Of a stretch of 64,000 bases of DNA, positions 42,071 to 51,230 are shown piece by piece (the stretch's first letter is position 1; every line of letters begins with the position of its first letter). Both the position numbers and the translations under genes were made by a program. The notes below the pieces were generated by a model that made no database searches, was not told the origin of the DNA, and saw only the letters and a program-made list of their open reading frames with translations. The DNA is from Sphingorhabdus sp. Alg231-15 (GTDB taxonomy: Bacteria > Pseudomonadota > Alphaproteobacteria > Sphingomonadales > Sphingomonadaceae). Location of the stretch: the NCBI RefSeq assembly GCF_900149705.1, contig NZ_LT703001.1:2356001-2420000 (forward strand), given 5' to 3'.

Positions 42071-42715
42071 ATGACCGTTACAACTGAACATATAAAGAGC
42101 AAAAGACAGCAATTTGCATCCCCAGGCGGCAGTCATGATCGCAACATCCGGCTATTGCGGGTTATATTACCACTGGGCGTTGGGGCCTTGGGTGCCGTGC
42201 TGGCACTTGCGCCATTTACAACCAGTGGTGAAATCAGTTTTGTTCTCGATAAGAATAGCGTCGATGTCGCGAAGGAACGCATGCGCGTCACCGAGGCTCT
42301 GTATCGAGGTGAGGACAGCCAGGGACGACCATTCTCGATCAAGGCCGGTTCGGCAGTTCAGAAGAGTTCACGTGAAGCGGTTGTCGAACTGAAAGACCTT
42401 TCGGCCCGCATATTGCTGGGCGATGGTCCTGCACAAATCCGCGCGGGTGAAGGCCGCTATGACATGGATCGTGAGGACGTCATGGTGCCGGGCACGGTGC
42501 AATTGGAAAGTGCGGGCGGTTACCGACTGACAACCAATAATGTAACCGTGGATCTAAAGAGCCGGACATTGAAAAGTGATGCTCCGGTCGAAGGTCGCAC
42601 GAATATCGGGACATTCCGCGCTGATAACCTGATGGCGGATATGGCAAATCGGACCGTCACATTGGATGGCAATGCAAAGTTGCGCATCGTCCAAAATGGA
42701 TTAAGAGGACGATAG
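42071..42715 (+). CDS. lptC: LPS export protein LptC
   Basis: A 214-residue bitopic inner-membrane protein. One transmembrane helix at about residues 28-50 (LRVILPLGVGALGAVLALAPF), then a periplasmic beta-jellyroll (RVTEALYRGEDSQGRPFSI, GEGRYDMDREDVMVPG). It passes lipopolysaccharide from the LptB2FG transporter to LptA. The stop codon touches the lptA ATG, so translation is coupled. Confidence 0.92.
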   Translation: MTVTTEHIKSKRQQFASPGGSHDRNIRLLRVILPLGVGALGAVLALAPFTTSGEISFVLDKNSVDVAKERMRVTEALYRGEDSQGRPFSIKAGSAVQKSSREAVVELKDLSARILLGDGPAQIRAGEGRYDMDREDVMVPGTVQLESAGGYRLTTNNVTVDLKSRTLKSDAPVEGRTNIGTFRADNLMADMANRTVTLDGNAKLRIVQNGLRGR

Positions 42716-43264
42716 ATGATCAAAGGTTCTTTTCTTGCTGCCTCTGTTGGGGCGTTGATAGCCACAACGGCCGTACTGACATTTGCCGGTCCTGCGCCGG
42801 CTCAGGTTTTTGGCGGTCATAACAGCAATGCGCCGGTTAATTTCGATGCCGGACGCATTGAAGTACAAGACCGGGCAGACCGCGTTGTACTGTCTGGCGC
42901 TGTTCGGGTGGAACAGGCAGGGCTCGTCCTGAATTCCTCACGCATGACGGTAGCCTATCGGAATACGAGCGGTATTGAAGTGGACCGGATTGATGCCTCC
43001 GGAGGAGTGACCATCCGCAAGGGCAGCGACACGGCTAGCGGCGATGTTGCAATTTATGATCTGAATCGGCGTCTCATTACATTGGTCGGTGGTGTTACAT
43101 TGACCCAGGGAACCAACCGGTTGTCGGGTGGTCGTGTGATTATCGATCTGGCCTCCGGGCGCTCCACCATCGATGGCAGGGCCGCAGGCGGATCCACACC
43201 CGGAACGCAAAATTCCAATGGCCGAGTATCCGGGACTTTTACCGTGCCGCAGCGCACCAACTAG
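42716..43264 (+). CDS. lptA: LPS transport periplasmic protein LptA
   Basis: A 182-residue periplasmic OstA-like protein. Signal peptide with SFLAASVGALIATTAVLTFAG up to PAPAQ (cleavage near residue 31). The beta-jellyroll core includes VNFDAGRIEVQDRADRVVLSG and LVLNSSRMTVAYR, then DLNRRLITLVGGVTLTQGTNRLSGGRVIIDL (by position about residues 115-146). Forms the oligomeric bridge carrying LPS across the periplasm. Confidence 0.92.
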   Translation: MIKGSFLAASVGALIATTAVLTFAGPAPAQVFGGHNSNAPVNFDAGRIEVQDRADRVVLSGAVRVEQAGLVLNSSRMTVAYRNTSGIEVDRIDASGGVTIRKGSDTASGDVAIYDLNRRLITLVGGVTLTQGTNRLSGGRVIIDLASGRSTIDGRAAGGSTPGTQNSNGRVSGTFTVPQRTN

Positions 43265-43431
43265 GTTTCTGGCGATTTCATAATATTAATTTTTGGCGAG
43301 CATATTGCGGTGCATGTTTGATATGTTGCTGGCAGATCAGCGTTAAAACACGTCTCTATCGCGCTCAAAAGAAGCATTTTCGAACAATCATGCATAAAGC
43401 TTGCCAATTTCGAGTAAATTGGGCCATGTTG

Positions 43432-43439
43432 TTAACCAT
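43432..43439. promoter_or_regulatory. TTAACCAT motif upstream of lptB
   Basis: TTAACCAT lies 48 bases before the lptB start, in a 222-base gap that separates lptB-rpoN from lptCA and so probably holds their promoter. It matches a CtrA half-site. Confidence 0.35.
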
Positions 43440-43486
43440 TATACAATCTAATCGGGTTCAAACAGGACCTGAGCTGAAGGAACAAG

Positions 43487-44281
43487 ATGAACGACGCGAC
43501 CACTTTTGAGACCCCAGCCATGGCCCAGACCGGTTCTGCGATGGCCAGTGATGCCATGGAACATGGCCTCGCGGTTGTGTCCATTGCCAAAAGCTATGAC
43601 AAACGTTCCGTTCTATCGGATGTGTCCCTCTCGGTTGGCCGGGGCGAAGTGGTTGGACTGCTCGGTCCCAACGGCGCCGGCAAGACAACATGCTTTTATT
43701 CCGTTATGGGACTGGTGCGCCCGGATGCAGGCCGGATCATGCTTGATGGCGAAGATATCACGCCGCTTCCTATGTATCGTCGTGCGATATTAGGCCTGGG
43801 TTACTTGCCACAGGAAACATCAATATTTCGCGGAATGACTGTGGAGCAGAATATCCTTGCTGTGCTTGAGATGGTCGAAAATGACAAAGCCGTGCGAGCA
43901 GAAACGCTGGACCGGTTGCTCGATGAATTCGGGCTGACGGGCTTGCGCGGTTCTCCGGCCATGGCTCTGTCCGGCGGGGAACGGCGACGCTGTGAAATCG
44001 CGCGAGCCTTGGCTGCCGACCCGTCGATCATCTTGCTGGATGAGCCCTTTGCCGGGATCGATCCGATTTCAATCTCGGATATTCGGGACCTTGTGGTCCA
44101 ATTGAAAAACCGCGGTATTGGGGTTCTGATCACCGACCATAATGTGCGCGAAACTCTCGATATCGTCGACCGAGCCTGCATCATTTATGACGGTCAGGTT
44201 TTATTTGCCGGTAGCCCGGAAGCACTGGTCAAAGATGAAAATGTCCGGCGGCTCTATCTCGGTGAGGGTTTTGCCCTATGA
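43487..44281 (+). CDS. lptB: LPS export ABC transporter ATP-binding protein
   Basis: A 264-residue ABC ATPase powering LPS extraction with LptF/LptG. An extra N-terminal segment of about 28 residues precedes the domain. Walker A LLGPNGAGKTT (residues 58-68), Q-loop GYLPQETSIFRGMT, signature LSGGERRRCEIARAL (161-175), Walker B IILLDEPFAG (181-190) and H-loop ITDHNVRET. These match LptB closely. lptF and lptG are elsewhere. rpoN begins 20 bases after its stop, a conserved arrangement. Confidence 0.97.
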   Translation: MNDATTFETPAMAQTGSAMASDAMEHGLAVVSIAKSYDKRSVLSDVSLSVGRGEVVGLLGPNGAGKTTCFYSVMGLVRPDAGRIMLDGEDITPLPMYRRAILGLGYLPQETSIFRGMTVEQNILAVLEMVENDKAVRAETLDRLLDEFGLTGLRGSPAMALSGGERRRCEIARALAADPSIILLDEPFAGIDPISISDIRDLVVQLKNRGIGVLITDHNVRETLDIVDRACIIYDGQVLFAGSPEALVKDENVRRLYLGEGFAL

Positions 44282-44300
44282 CTAGGCGGGATTCCGCATA

Positions 44301-45824
44301 ATGGCGTTGGGGCCGCGTCTTGATTTAAGGCAGAGCCAGTCGCTGGTGATGACGCCGCAGTTGCAGCAGGCGATCAAACTATTGGCGCTGTCCAACCTCG
44401 AGCTTGAAACCTATATTGCCGAAGAGATCGAAAAAAACCCATTGCTCGAAACCGGCGATCTCGGTGCTGAGGCGAAGAGCGACGAAGTTGGGGAAGCTGG
44501 GGCTGACCTTCCTCCCGAACCGGGGATGCAGGGTAGCGATGAGATATTATCCTCGGGCCCGGCCGAGGCCGAATCCACGCTGGATATGGCAGGCGATGCT
44601 GATCAGTTTTCCAATAACAGCTTGAGTGAAAGTGACGGCGCGCTGGACGGTACACTTGGCTTGAACGGGGCCAGCAGTTCGGGCAGCGGCGCTGTGGGCG
44701 GTGAAGCGCCTGACTTTGAAAATATGCTGGTCGCTGAAACGACGCTGGCCGAACATCTGATGGAACAGGCGGGCGCGATCCTTTCAGGCAAGGACCTGTT
44801 TATTGCCCAGCATCTGATCGACCAGATTGACGAATGCGGCTATTTACAGGCGGATTTGCTAGAATTTGCGCACCGGTTAGGCGTACAGCTGGATGATGTG
44901 AAGCGCATATTGGCCGAGGTTCAAACCCTTGAGCCCGTCGGCGTGGGTGCGCGCGATCTGGCGGAATGTCTGGCGCTACAGGCGAAGGAAGCGGATCGTT
45001 ATGATCCGGCGATGGCACGGCTGATCGACAATCTTGACCTGCTAGCCAAAGGTGCCCTGCCACAATTGAAACGCATGTGCGGTGTCGACGATGAAGATCT
45101 GATGGACATGATATCGGAAATTCGAGCCTATGATCCCAAGCCGGGATGCAAGATTGGCGGCGGCGATGTGCAGGCGGTGGTGCCTGATATCTTCATCGCG
45201 GAACGCGGCGGCAAATGGCTGATCGAAGTGAATAGCGCGACGCTGCCCAAGGTGCTGGTAAACCGAACCTATTTCACCGAACTCAAAGACGGAGCGCAGG
45301 ACAAGGCTTCGAAAGAATGGCTCAACGACTGCCTCGCCGATGCCAGTTGGCTGGTCAAAGCGCTTGATCAGCGGCAACGGACGATTGTCAAGGTGGCCAC
45401 TGAAATTGTGAAGCAGCAGGAGAATTTCTTCCGCGAAGGGGTGGAGCATTTGCGCCCGTTGACGCTGAAAAATGTCGCCGACAAAATCGAAATGCATGAA
45501 TCGACCGTGAGCCGGGTGACGTCGAATAAATATCTCTCCTGCTCGCGCGGAACGTTTGAGCTCAAATATTTCTTCACCAGCGGCATCCAGTCCTCAACCG
45601 GTGGAGAAGCGGCTTCGGCGGAAGCGGTGAAGAGTCATATCAAGGCGCTGATCGACAATGAGGACCCGAAGAAGATTCTCTCCGACGACAAGCTGGTCGC
45701 GCTGCTCAAAGAAAAAGGCTTCGATATTGCGCGGCGGACGGTTGCCAAATATCGGGAAGCCCTGGGGCTCGGCAGTTCGGTGCAGCGCCGTCGGCAAAAA
45801 GCGCTTGAGGGCAAGGCGGCCTAA
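44301..45824 (+). CDS. rpoN: RNA polymerase sigma-54 factor
   Basis: A 507-residue sigma-54. Region I is LRQSQSLVMTPQLQQAIKLLALSNLELE (residues about 8-35), Gln- and Leu-rich for activator response; region II is an acidic linker (about 50-145). The core-binding domain and HTH follow, with the RpoN box ARRTVAKYRE at 477-486. Directs transcription at -24/-12 promoters with enhancer-binding proteins. Its TAA overlaps the stop codon of the convergent GNAT gene. Confidence 0.97.
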   Translation: MALGPRLDLRQSQSLVMTPQLQQAIKLLALSNLELETYIAEEIEKNPLLETGDLGAEAKSDEVGEAGADLPPEPGMQGSDEILSSGPAEAESTLDMAGDADQFSNNSLSESDGALDGTLGLNGASSSGSGAVGGEAPDFENMLVAETTLAEHLMEQAGAILSGKDLFIAQHLIDQIDECGYLQADLLEFAHRLGVQLDDVKRILAEVQTLEPVGVGARDLAECLALQAKEADRYDPAMARLIDNLDLLAKGALPQLKRMCGVDDEDLMDMISEIRAYDPKPGCKIGGGDVQAVVPDIFIAERGGKWLIEVNSATLPKVLVNRTYFTELKDGAQDKASKEWLNDCLADASWLVKALDQRQRTIVKVATEIVKQQENFFREGVEHLRPLTLKNVADKIEMHESTVSRVTSNKYLSCSRGTFELKYFFTSGIQSSTGGEAASAEAVKSHIKALIDNEDPKKILSDDKLVALLKEKGFDIARRTVAKYREALGLGSSVQRRRQKALEGKAA

Positions 45825-46348
45825 CCTGCTCTTATCTCTTTGCGCAGGACCACAAATTCCAGTTCCTGTGTCTTTGGCAAACCATAGCGCGGATCATCGA
45901 GCGGGAACGGACGCCGCTCGCCGGTCAAGGCATAGCCTCGCCTTTCATAATAGGCGATCAGGTCGTCGCGCTGGCGGATAACGGTCATTTCAATTGCCCG
46001 GGCTTGCCAGTTTTCGGCAACATAATGTTCCGATCCATCCAGCAATTTCTTGCCTAGCCCGCCCGCTTGGCGGTCGGGATCGACAGTTAACAGGCCCAGA
46101 TAAGCGAGCCCTTCGCTGACGCGCATCAATTGCACGCAACCGGCAATGTCTGGACCATCCATAGCGAGCAGAATGACCTGATTCTGATCCACCATAATTT
46201 CCTGCAGCGATTCCAAATCGGTTCTCTGCCCACCGAGCAGATCCGCCTCATGCGTCCAGCCGCGCTTGGCGCTGTCGCCGCGATAGGCGCTTTCCACCAG
46301 CTTATGCAGTGCGGCAACATCCTGTTCTCCGGCCGGCCGGATCATCAT
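45821..46348 (-). CDS. GNAT family N-acetyltransferase
   Basis: A 175-residue acetyl-CoA-dependent acyltransferase. AYLGLLTVDPDRQAGGLGKKLLDGSE (by position about residues 93-118) contains the acetyl-CoA binding motif A (Q-x-x-G-x-G/A). ARAIEMTVIRQRDDLIAYYERRGYALTGE gives the C-terminal motif B. ATG 46348 follows GGAGGGGGAAG. Substrate unknown. It converges on rpoN, with stop codons overlapping. Confidence 0.88.
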   Translation of the reverse strand: MMIRPAGEQDVAALHKLVESAYRGDSAKRGWTHEADLLGGQRTDLESLQEIMVDQNQVILLAMDGPDIAGCVQLMRVSEGLAYLGLLTVDPDRQAGGLGKKLLDGSEHYVAENWQARAIEMTVIRQRDDLIAYYERRGYALTGERRPFPLDDPRYGLPKTQELEFVVLRKEIRAG

Positions 46349-46366
46349 GTCTTCCCCCTCCACCGT

Positions 46367-46579
46367 TCAGCTTCCATCCGCTAGTCGCACGCCTTCGGCC
46401 TCGATCTGATCATCACCGATCAAAAGTCCTGTAACGATCACGCGTTTTTCCACTTCATCAATTGGTGTGCGCAGCAATTCGAGACGATAGCGCCGACCAT
46501 CGTCAGATTGCAGAACGAAACCGGCGCCGTCGCGAACCAACAGCCCAGCATATTCGCTGTCATTCGAATTGTCTTTCAT
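46367..46579 (-). CDS. Small conserved protein (DUF5818-like)
   Basis: A 70-residue protein with a compact beta-rich pattern: GLLVRDGAGFVLQSDDGRRYRLELL, then VEKRVIVTGLLIGDDQIEAEGVRL (residues about 12-66). It resembles the DUF5818 small OB-like family; function unknown. Its ATG overlaps the SDR stop codon by one base (TGATG), so it is coupled to the SDR gene. Confidence 0.75.
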   Translation of the reverse strand: MKDNSNDSEYAGLLVRDGAGFVLQSDDGRRYRLELLRTPIDEVEKRVIVTGLLIGDDQIEAEGVRLADGS

Positions 46580-47550
46580 CAGACTTCTGCGAGCAATCCT
46601 TCACTCAATTCCCACAGGCGTTCGGCTCCATCTTCATCGCAGGCATGCGGCGCGACACAGCTATATGGTGGCGAATTTTCATCCATCAGCTGGGCAACAT
46701 CGCAATCTTCGCAATAGAGGCCGTGCTTGTCGTTCAGCAGCGGTGATGTTGCGGCCCACAGGCTAGTGGTGCAACCTTGCGCCGGTGATTTAAACCCGTT
46801 TTTGGCCATTTCCGATGGCTCACCATCTTTATCCAGCCACCCAAGTTCGATCTGTTCTTCGACCGGCAAATGGCGTTGCAGCGGCGTGAAAATACCGCCC
46901 GGATGCACCGAAAATGCGCGTCCGCCAAAGCCTGCCATCCGCCGACTCAGCGCATTGGCGAATAAGGCATTGGCGCTCTTGGCCTGGGCATAAGATGTCC
47001 ATTTATTATATTCACCCTTCTCGAACTGAATATCGTCCCACAAAATGCCATTGCGTTTATGGGCGATCGAGGACAGCGCAACAACGCGCGGCGCATCGGC
47101 TTTTTCGAGCAATGGCATCAAGCCTTTGGTCAGGGCAAAATGGCCCATGTGATTCACGCCAAATTGGCTTTCCCAACCGGGACCGACACGATCAAGCGGG
47201 CAAGCCATGATGCCGGCATTGTTGATCAGCAGGTCAAGCTGGCTCAGACTGCCACACATTGCATCAGCAAATTTGCGGACCGAAGCAATGTCCGACAAAT
47301 CCATCGTCGCCGATGTGACATCACCTTCGACACCCGCCAAATTGTCGGCAGCCTTGGCCTCATCGCGCACCGGCACAATCACTTTTGCACCTTTGGCCGC
47401 CAGGGCTCTTGTCGTTTCCAGACCGATGCCGGAATAGCCGCCGGTGACAATCGCGGTCTTGCCGGTCAGGTCAATGTCAGCCAGCACTTCATGGGGCTCG
47501 CTCTTTGCTCGAAATCCTGAGCCTAGCGGTTTCTGATCTGCTGCTGCCAT
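46579..47550 (-). CDS. SDR family oxidoreductase (retinol dehydrogenase-like)
   Basis: A 323-residue SDR, longer than classical members, of the RDH/protochlorophyllide reductase-like group. TGGYSGIG (about residues 36-43), NNAGIMACP, LSSIAHKRNGILWDD with catalytic Ser, and YAQAKSANALFANAL with Tyr/Lys. PLQRHLPVEEQIELGWLDKDG is a group-typical lid. Follows the ald gene by 14 bases on the same strand, so an ald-SDR-DUF5818 operon is likely. Confidence 0.9.
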   Translation of the reverse strand: MAAADQKPLGSGFRAKSEPHEVLADIDLTGKTAIVTGGYSGIGLETTRALAAKGAKVIVPVRDEAKAADNLAGVEGDVTSATMDLSDIASVRKFADAMCGSLSQLDLLINNAGIMACPLDRVGPGWESQFGVNHMGHFALTKGLMPLLEKADAPRVVALSSIAHKRNGILWDDIQFEKGEYNKWTSYAQAKSANALFANALSRRMAGFGGRAFSVHPGGIFTPLQRHLPVEEQIELGWLDKDGEPSEMAKNGFKSPAQGCTTSLWAATSPLLNDKHGLYCEDCDVAQLMDENSPPYSCVAPHACDEDGAERLWELSEGLLAEV

Positions 47551-47564
47551 ATCGTGATGTCCTT

Positions 47565-48689
47565 CTATTCGGGTTTATGTCCCACTATCTCTGACACCGG
47601 CATATATTCATAGTCCAAATCTTCGGCCACCGCGCGATAGGTGACATGCCCGTTCCATACGTTCAGTCCCTCGGCGAGATGGACGTCGTCACGCAGTGCC
47701 GCTTCCCAGCCCTTGTTCGCAATCGCCAGCGCATGGGGCAGGGTGACATTGTTCAGCGCATAAGTGGAAGTCCGCGACACCGCGCCTGGCATATTGGCTA
47801 CACAATAATGCACGACATCATCAACTACATAGGTGGGGTCCTGATGGGTGGTCGCTTTAGACGTTTCAAAACAGCCGCCCTGGTCAATCGCGACATCGGC
47901 CAGTACCGAACCGGGCCGCATGGTCGACAGCATTTCGCGGGTCACCAGCTTGGGGGCTTCTGCACCGGGGATCAGAACTGCACCGATGACCAGATCAGCC
48001 TCGGCGACACATTCAGCGAGATTGGCCTTGTTCGAAAAACGGGTCTTGGCGCGCGCCTCGAAATAGTTGCCGAGCGTTTCCAGCACTTCGGGATTGCGGT
48101 CGAGAATAGTCACATCCGCCCCCAGACCAGCGGCCATTTGCGCGGCATTAAATCCGACCACGCCGCCGCCGATGACGGTTACCTTGCCAGGAGACACGCC
48201 CGGTACACCGCCCAGCAAAATGCCACGCCCGCCATGGGCTTTTTCCAGTGCCGTCGCGCCAGCCTGGATCGACATGCGTCCGGCGACCTGACTCATCGGT
48301 TTGAGAAGTGGCAGTCCGCCAGAACCGGTTACGGTTTCATAGGCAATACAGATCGCTTTGGATTTGACCAGATCGGCAGTTTGTTCCGGATCGGGTGCAA
48401 GATGGAGATAGGTGAACAAAATCTGTCCTTCGCGCAACATCGCCCGTTCGGCCGCTTGCGGTTCTTTCACCTTCACCACCATGTCGCATTTTTCGAAGAT
48501 GTCCGATGCGACAGGAACAATGGTTGCGCCTGCAATGATATACTCGTTATCATCAGCGCCGATACCCAGACCAGCGCCCGTTTCGACCAGTACATCATGG
48601 CCGTGAGCGGATAATTCCCGCACCGATTCCGGCGTCAGTCCGACGCGATATTCATGGTTTTTCACTTCTTTCGGGGTACCGACACGCAT
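47565..48689 (-). CDS. ald: Alanine dehydrogenase
   Basis: A 374-residue NAD-dependent enzyme that converts L-alanine and pyruvate/ammonia. [18 protein letters not shown] at the N-terminus binds substrate; Lys75 (VKVKEPQ) and His96 (YLHLAPD) are catalytic. [17 protein letters not shown] (about residues 169-185) is the Rossmann motif, and [13 protein letters not shown] completes the site. Length equals the family norm. It gives a catabolic route for alanine and may recycle NADH under low oxygen. Confidence 0.97.
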   Translation of the reverse strand: MRVGTPKEVKNHEYRVGLTPESVRELSAHGHDVLVETGAGLGIGADDNEYIIAGATIVPVASDIFEKCDMVVKVKEPQAAERAMLREGQILFTYLHLAPDPEQTADLVKSKAICIAYETVTGSGGLPLLKPMSQVAGRMSIQAGATALEKAHGGRGILLGGVPGVSPGKVTVIGGGVVGFNAAQMAAGLGADVTILDRNPEVLETLGNYFEARAKTRFSNKANLAECVAEADLVIGAVLIPGAEAPKLVTREMLSTMRPGSVLADVAIDQGGCFETSKATTHQDPTYVVDDVVHYCVANMPGAVSRTSTYALNNVTLPHALAIANKGWEAALRDDVHLAEGLNVWNGHVTYRAVAEDLDYEYMPVSEIVGHKPE

Positions 48690-48777
48690 GGGGAGGCTCC
48701 TGTTTTTGCCGAGTCTTATCCGCGTTCAATATCAGCAAAATATGACATGCGCGAGTGGCTTGCGTAATAAAATTACA

Positions 48778-49743
48778 TCACTCCGCAACTTTCCTTATCG
48801 GCACCGGCACCGTGCAAATATTGCCATAGCCGCCATGGGCTTCAATATATTGCAGCAAGGACGGGCTGTAGCTGGCGAGATATTCATAGCGCGGCTGCTG
48901 TGCTACCGGCAGTTCGCTAGCCAGGCGGATCGATGTAATTTTTATATGCTGAGACTTGTCGGCATAGAATCCGCCTGCTGCGGTACCGAGCGGCAGGTTG
49001 GTGACATGTTCCAGCCCGTCAATCACCCTTCCGACCATGCCGAATGTCATATCGAGACTGCGCGCTGCTTCCCCCGTAACGATGGATATTTCCGCGCCCG
49101 TGCCCGCATCTGGCGGATCATAATGGGCCGGGGATAGCGCCCCGCGACAGGTTAGCGGAAATGCTTTGCCATCCTTGATACCAATCGGCCAGCCCGCGCC
49201 AAAGCCGACTTTGCTGCCATAGCTTTCGTAGATTATCTTCATCAGTGGCCGGATCTCTGTGCCCTGATATTCATTGCTATAGGCAACTGCGGCATCAAGC
49301 GCGGCTATATCGGTATCGCGTTTTGTGCCGAGCGCGGCGTTGAAATAGTCGCTTTCCGGCACCGTCGCGAGATTGTTCGGGAGCTTCTTGTTGTCAGGGT
49401 TACCGCCAAATTGCGTGACAAACTCCTTGGCCACGCGATAGATTTTCGTGCCATCCCACCAGCGTTGAGCGGCGAATTTGCGAACATTGCGCACATGCGC
49501 GCCGGACATTTCGGTCGGGATCAGCTGGATGACCGCCTGCCGCTTATGGCCCTCTTCATCATCGGGCAGAGTGAAAATCATCAGGTCGCTAACCGGGATG
49601 GGCAGCCAATGGTCGGCGGGCGCGGCGTTGAGAACGTCTTCCGGTGTTGGTGCCGGGGCCTCGTCCTGCGCCTGCGCCGGAGCGGCGATCAGCGCGCATA
49701 AAATCAATGACGGCACAATAGATTTGATGCTGCGAAATACCAT
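48778..49743 (-). CDS. Periplasmic peptidyl-prolyl isomerase (cyclophilin), paralogue 1
   Basis: A 321-residue exported cyclophilin-type isomerase. Signal peptide SIVPSLILCALIAAPAQA (cleavage near residue 27). WWDGTKIYRVAKEFVTQFGGNP carries the active-site Arg and Gln of the FHR/QGG region. A long insertion follows before GWPIGI. DAGTGAEISIVTGEA and VGRVIDGLEHVTNLPLG close the barrel. C-terminus ICTVPVPIRKVAE is shared with the next gene. ATG 49743 follows GGAG; a TTG 24 bases earlier is in frame. Confidence 0.88.
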   Translation of the reverse strand: MVFRSIKSIVPSLILCALIAAPAQAQDEAPAPTPEDVLNAAPADHWLPIPVSDLMIFTLPDDEEGHKRQAVIQLIPTEMSGAHVRNVRKFAAQRWWDGTKIYRVAKEFVTQFGGNPDNKKLPNNLATVPESDYFNAALGTKRDTDIAALDAAVAYSNEYQGTEIRPLMKIIYESYGSKVGFGAGWPIGIKDGKAFPLTCRGALSPAHYDPPDAGTGAEISIVTGEAARSLDMTFGMVGRVIDGLEHVTNLPLGTAAGGFYADKSQHIKITSIRLASELPVAQQPRYEYLASYSPSLLQYIEAHGGYGNICTVPVPIRKVAE

Positions 49744-49760
49744 GATTTCAAGATGCTCCG

Positions 49761-49898
49761 TTTTCAAAGTTCACACAATTCACAGCCCGATGGCTTGCCC
49801 GTGCAACAGCTTGTCTGTCCGCGGCAATGACAAGGATTTTGATTGCACAGGCGTCATGAATGATTGCTTTGTGTTTTTCAAAGTTCACACAATTCACA
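49761..49898. repeat. Two direct copies of a 24-base sequence
   Basis: Copies at 49761-49784 and 49875-49898 are identical over 24 bases, starting TTTTCAAAGTTCACAC and ending AATTCACA, with starts 114 bases apart. Both lie in the gap between the two cyclophilin genes. Sequences of this type look like a dispersed sphingomonad intergenic repeat. Confidence 0.88.
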
Positions 49899-49937
49899 TG
49901 GTGTTGTTTCTGTTGCAGAAGATCAAACATCGTTAGA

Positions 49938-49974
49938 AATTAGCGCTTTTTGCCTATGTAGGAAAGCGCTAATT
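49938..49974. other. Perfect 12-bp inverted repeat
   Basis: AATTAGCGCTTT (49938-49949) and AAAGCGCTAATT (49963-49974) with a 13-base loop, 40 bases downstream of the second cyclophilin stop on the minus strand. There is no T-run on the minus strand after it. It could be a terminator of unusual type or a protein-binding palindrome. Confidence 0.7.
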
Positions 49975-50014
49975 ATTCAGCTCGTTTCCCTGCAAAAGAA
50001 AAGAAACAAGCGCC

Positions 50015-51124
50015 CTAGTCCGCCTTCACGCGTCGCACCGGCACCGGGATATTACAGATATCCGCACCGCCTGCTGGCTTGATAAAAAACGGGTCGCGGC
50101 GATTGGCGCGGGCGTCAGCATATTGGACAAAGGTTTTGCTGCCCGTGTCGAGATATTCAAACTTTATCTGTTCGGCTTTGGTCACATCAGTGCCCAGCCG
50201 GATCGACCGGATCGGCACGCGTTTTTTCGGATCGGCATAAAAGCCCAACTGTCCCTTGCCGCGTGGCAGGCTGGAGAGATGGTCTACGCCCTCGATGATC
50301 CGCCCGACCACTGCGATATTCCGGTCGAGATGGCGCGGGGCATGGCCGATGACGGTATAGAGCTCTGCGCCCGTGCCAGTGTCGGGAGAGAGGTTGCGGC
50401 CTACGCCGACGGCGCCGTAGCAATGGACGGGCCAGAAGCTATTAAATTCATATCTTTCGAACGATTCTTTATCAGATGAAAGCTTGTGTTCGTTGCCTAG
50501 TGGCCAGCCCTTGTGAAACTGGACGAATTGTTCATAAGAATCACGTTGATGCCATCCTTCAGGAAACTTGTCAGATCGGGTGTTTGCAATATCTACCGAA
50601 TCGGTGCTTGGCATCGACCCAGCAAACTCAGCCTCCAGTGCCGCATCTGGATCCGTTCTCCACAACTTTTCATGAACTTCATGTATGGCTTCTTCGGATG
50701 TGATATACTCACTCTCCGGCACTTCCACCAAACCATCCGGCAAAGCCTTTTGCTCGGTCTCGCCCGATTCCGGATTGTCGTATCCCGCATCGCCCCATTG
50801 GACGACATAATTATCCTGCACCCGGTTGATGCTGGTGCCGTCCCAGAATTTCGCGGCGGCGAGCTTGCGGATATTGCCGATCCAGCCTTGCGAGAAAGGC
50901 GGCGGCATCAGCTGGATGACCACGCGGCGCGCTTCACCCTTTGCATCAGGGGTCAGATCCATGACCAGCAGGTCGCTGGGGGCAATGGCTTTCCAGTCGC
51001 TCGCCGGGGCCGCATCCACTATCGCATTCGGACTGGGATATTCCTTTTTTTCAAGCTCTTGCGCTGAAACAGGCGACAGCGCGAGCAGCGCGGCGAGGGG
51101 TGTCATCAGGATGTTTTTTCTCAT
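50015..51124 (-). CDS. Periplasmic peptidyl-prolyl isomerase (cyclophilin), paralogue 2
   Basis: A 369-residue paralogue of the adjacent gene. Signal peptide KNILMTPLAALLALSPVSAQ. FWDGTSINRVQDNYVVQWGDAG keeps the catalytic Arg. The insertion (about residues 115-225) is longer and charged, including EEAIHEVHEKLWRTDPDAAL. DTGTGAELYTVIGHAPRHLDRN and VGRIIEGVDHLSSLPRG match paralogue 1, as does the ending ICNIPVPVRRVKAD. Probably folds outer-membrane or secreted proteins. It is an old tandem duplication given low identity in the insert. Confidence 0.88.
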   Translation of the reverse strand: MRKNILMTPLAALLALSPVSAQELEKKEYPSPNAIVDAAPASDWKAIAPSDLLVMDLTPDAKGEARRVVIQLMPPPFSQGWIGNIRKLAAAKFWDGTSINRVQDNYVVQWGDAGYDNPESGETEQKALPDGLVEVPESEYITSEEAIHEVHEKLWRTDPDAALEAEFAGSMPSTDSVDIANTRSDKFPEGWHQRDSYEQFVQFHKGWPLGNEHKLSSDKESFERYEFNSFWPVHCYGAVGVGRNLSPDTGTGAELYTVIGHAPRHLDRNIAVVGRIIEGVDHLSSLPRGKGQLGFYADPKKRVPIRSIRLGTDVTKAEQIKFEYLDTGSKTFVQYADARANRRDPFFIKPAGGADICNIPVPVRRVKAD

Positions 51125-51230
51125 CTGGGCACCCTAACCATCATCAAGCTCTTGCGAAAGAGCGTTTCGCGCACTAGGGGAAGCGGCGCTGTCAGAGTTT
51201 CGAACCACTTATGATTCTGAATAGCAATGC

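Noticed and set aside
47646-48614. 322-codon plus-strand frame opposite ald
   Set aside because: Antisense shadow of a well-supported alanine dehydrogenase gene.
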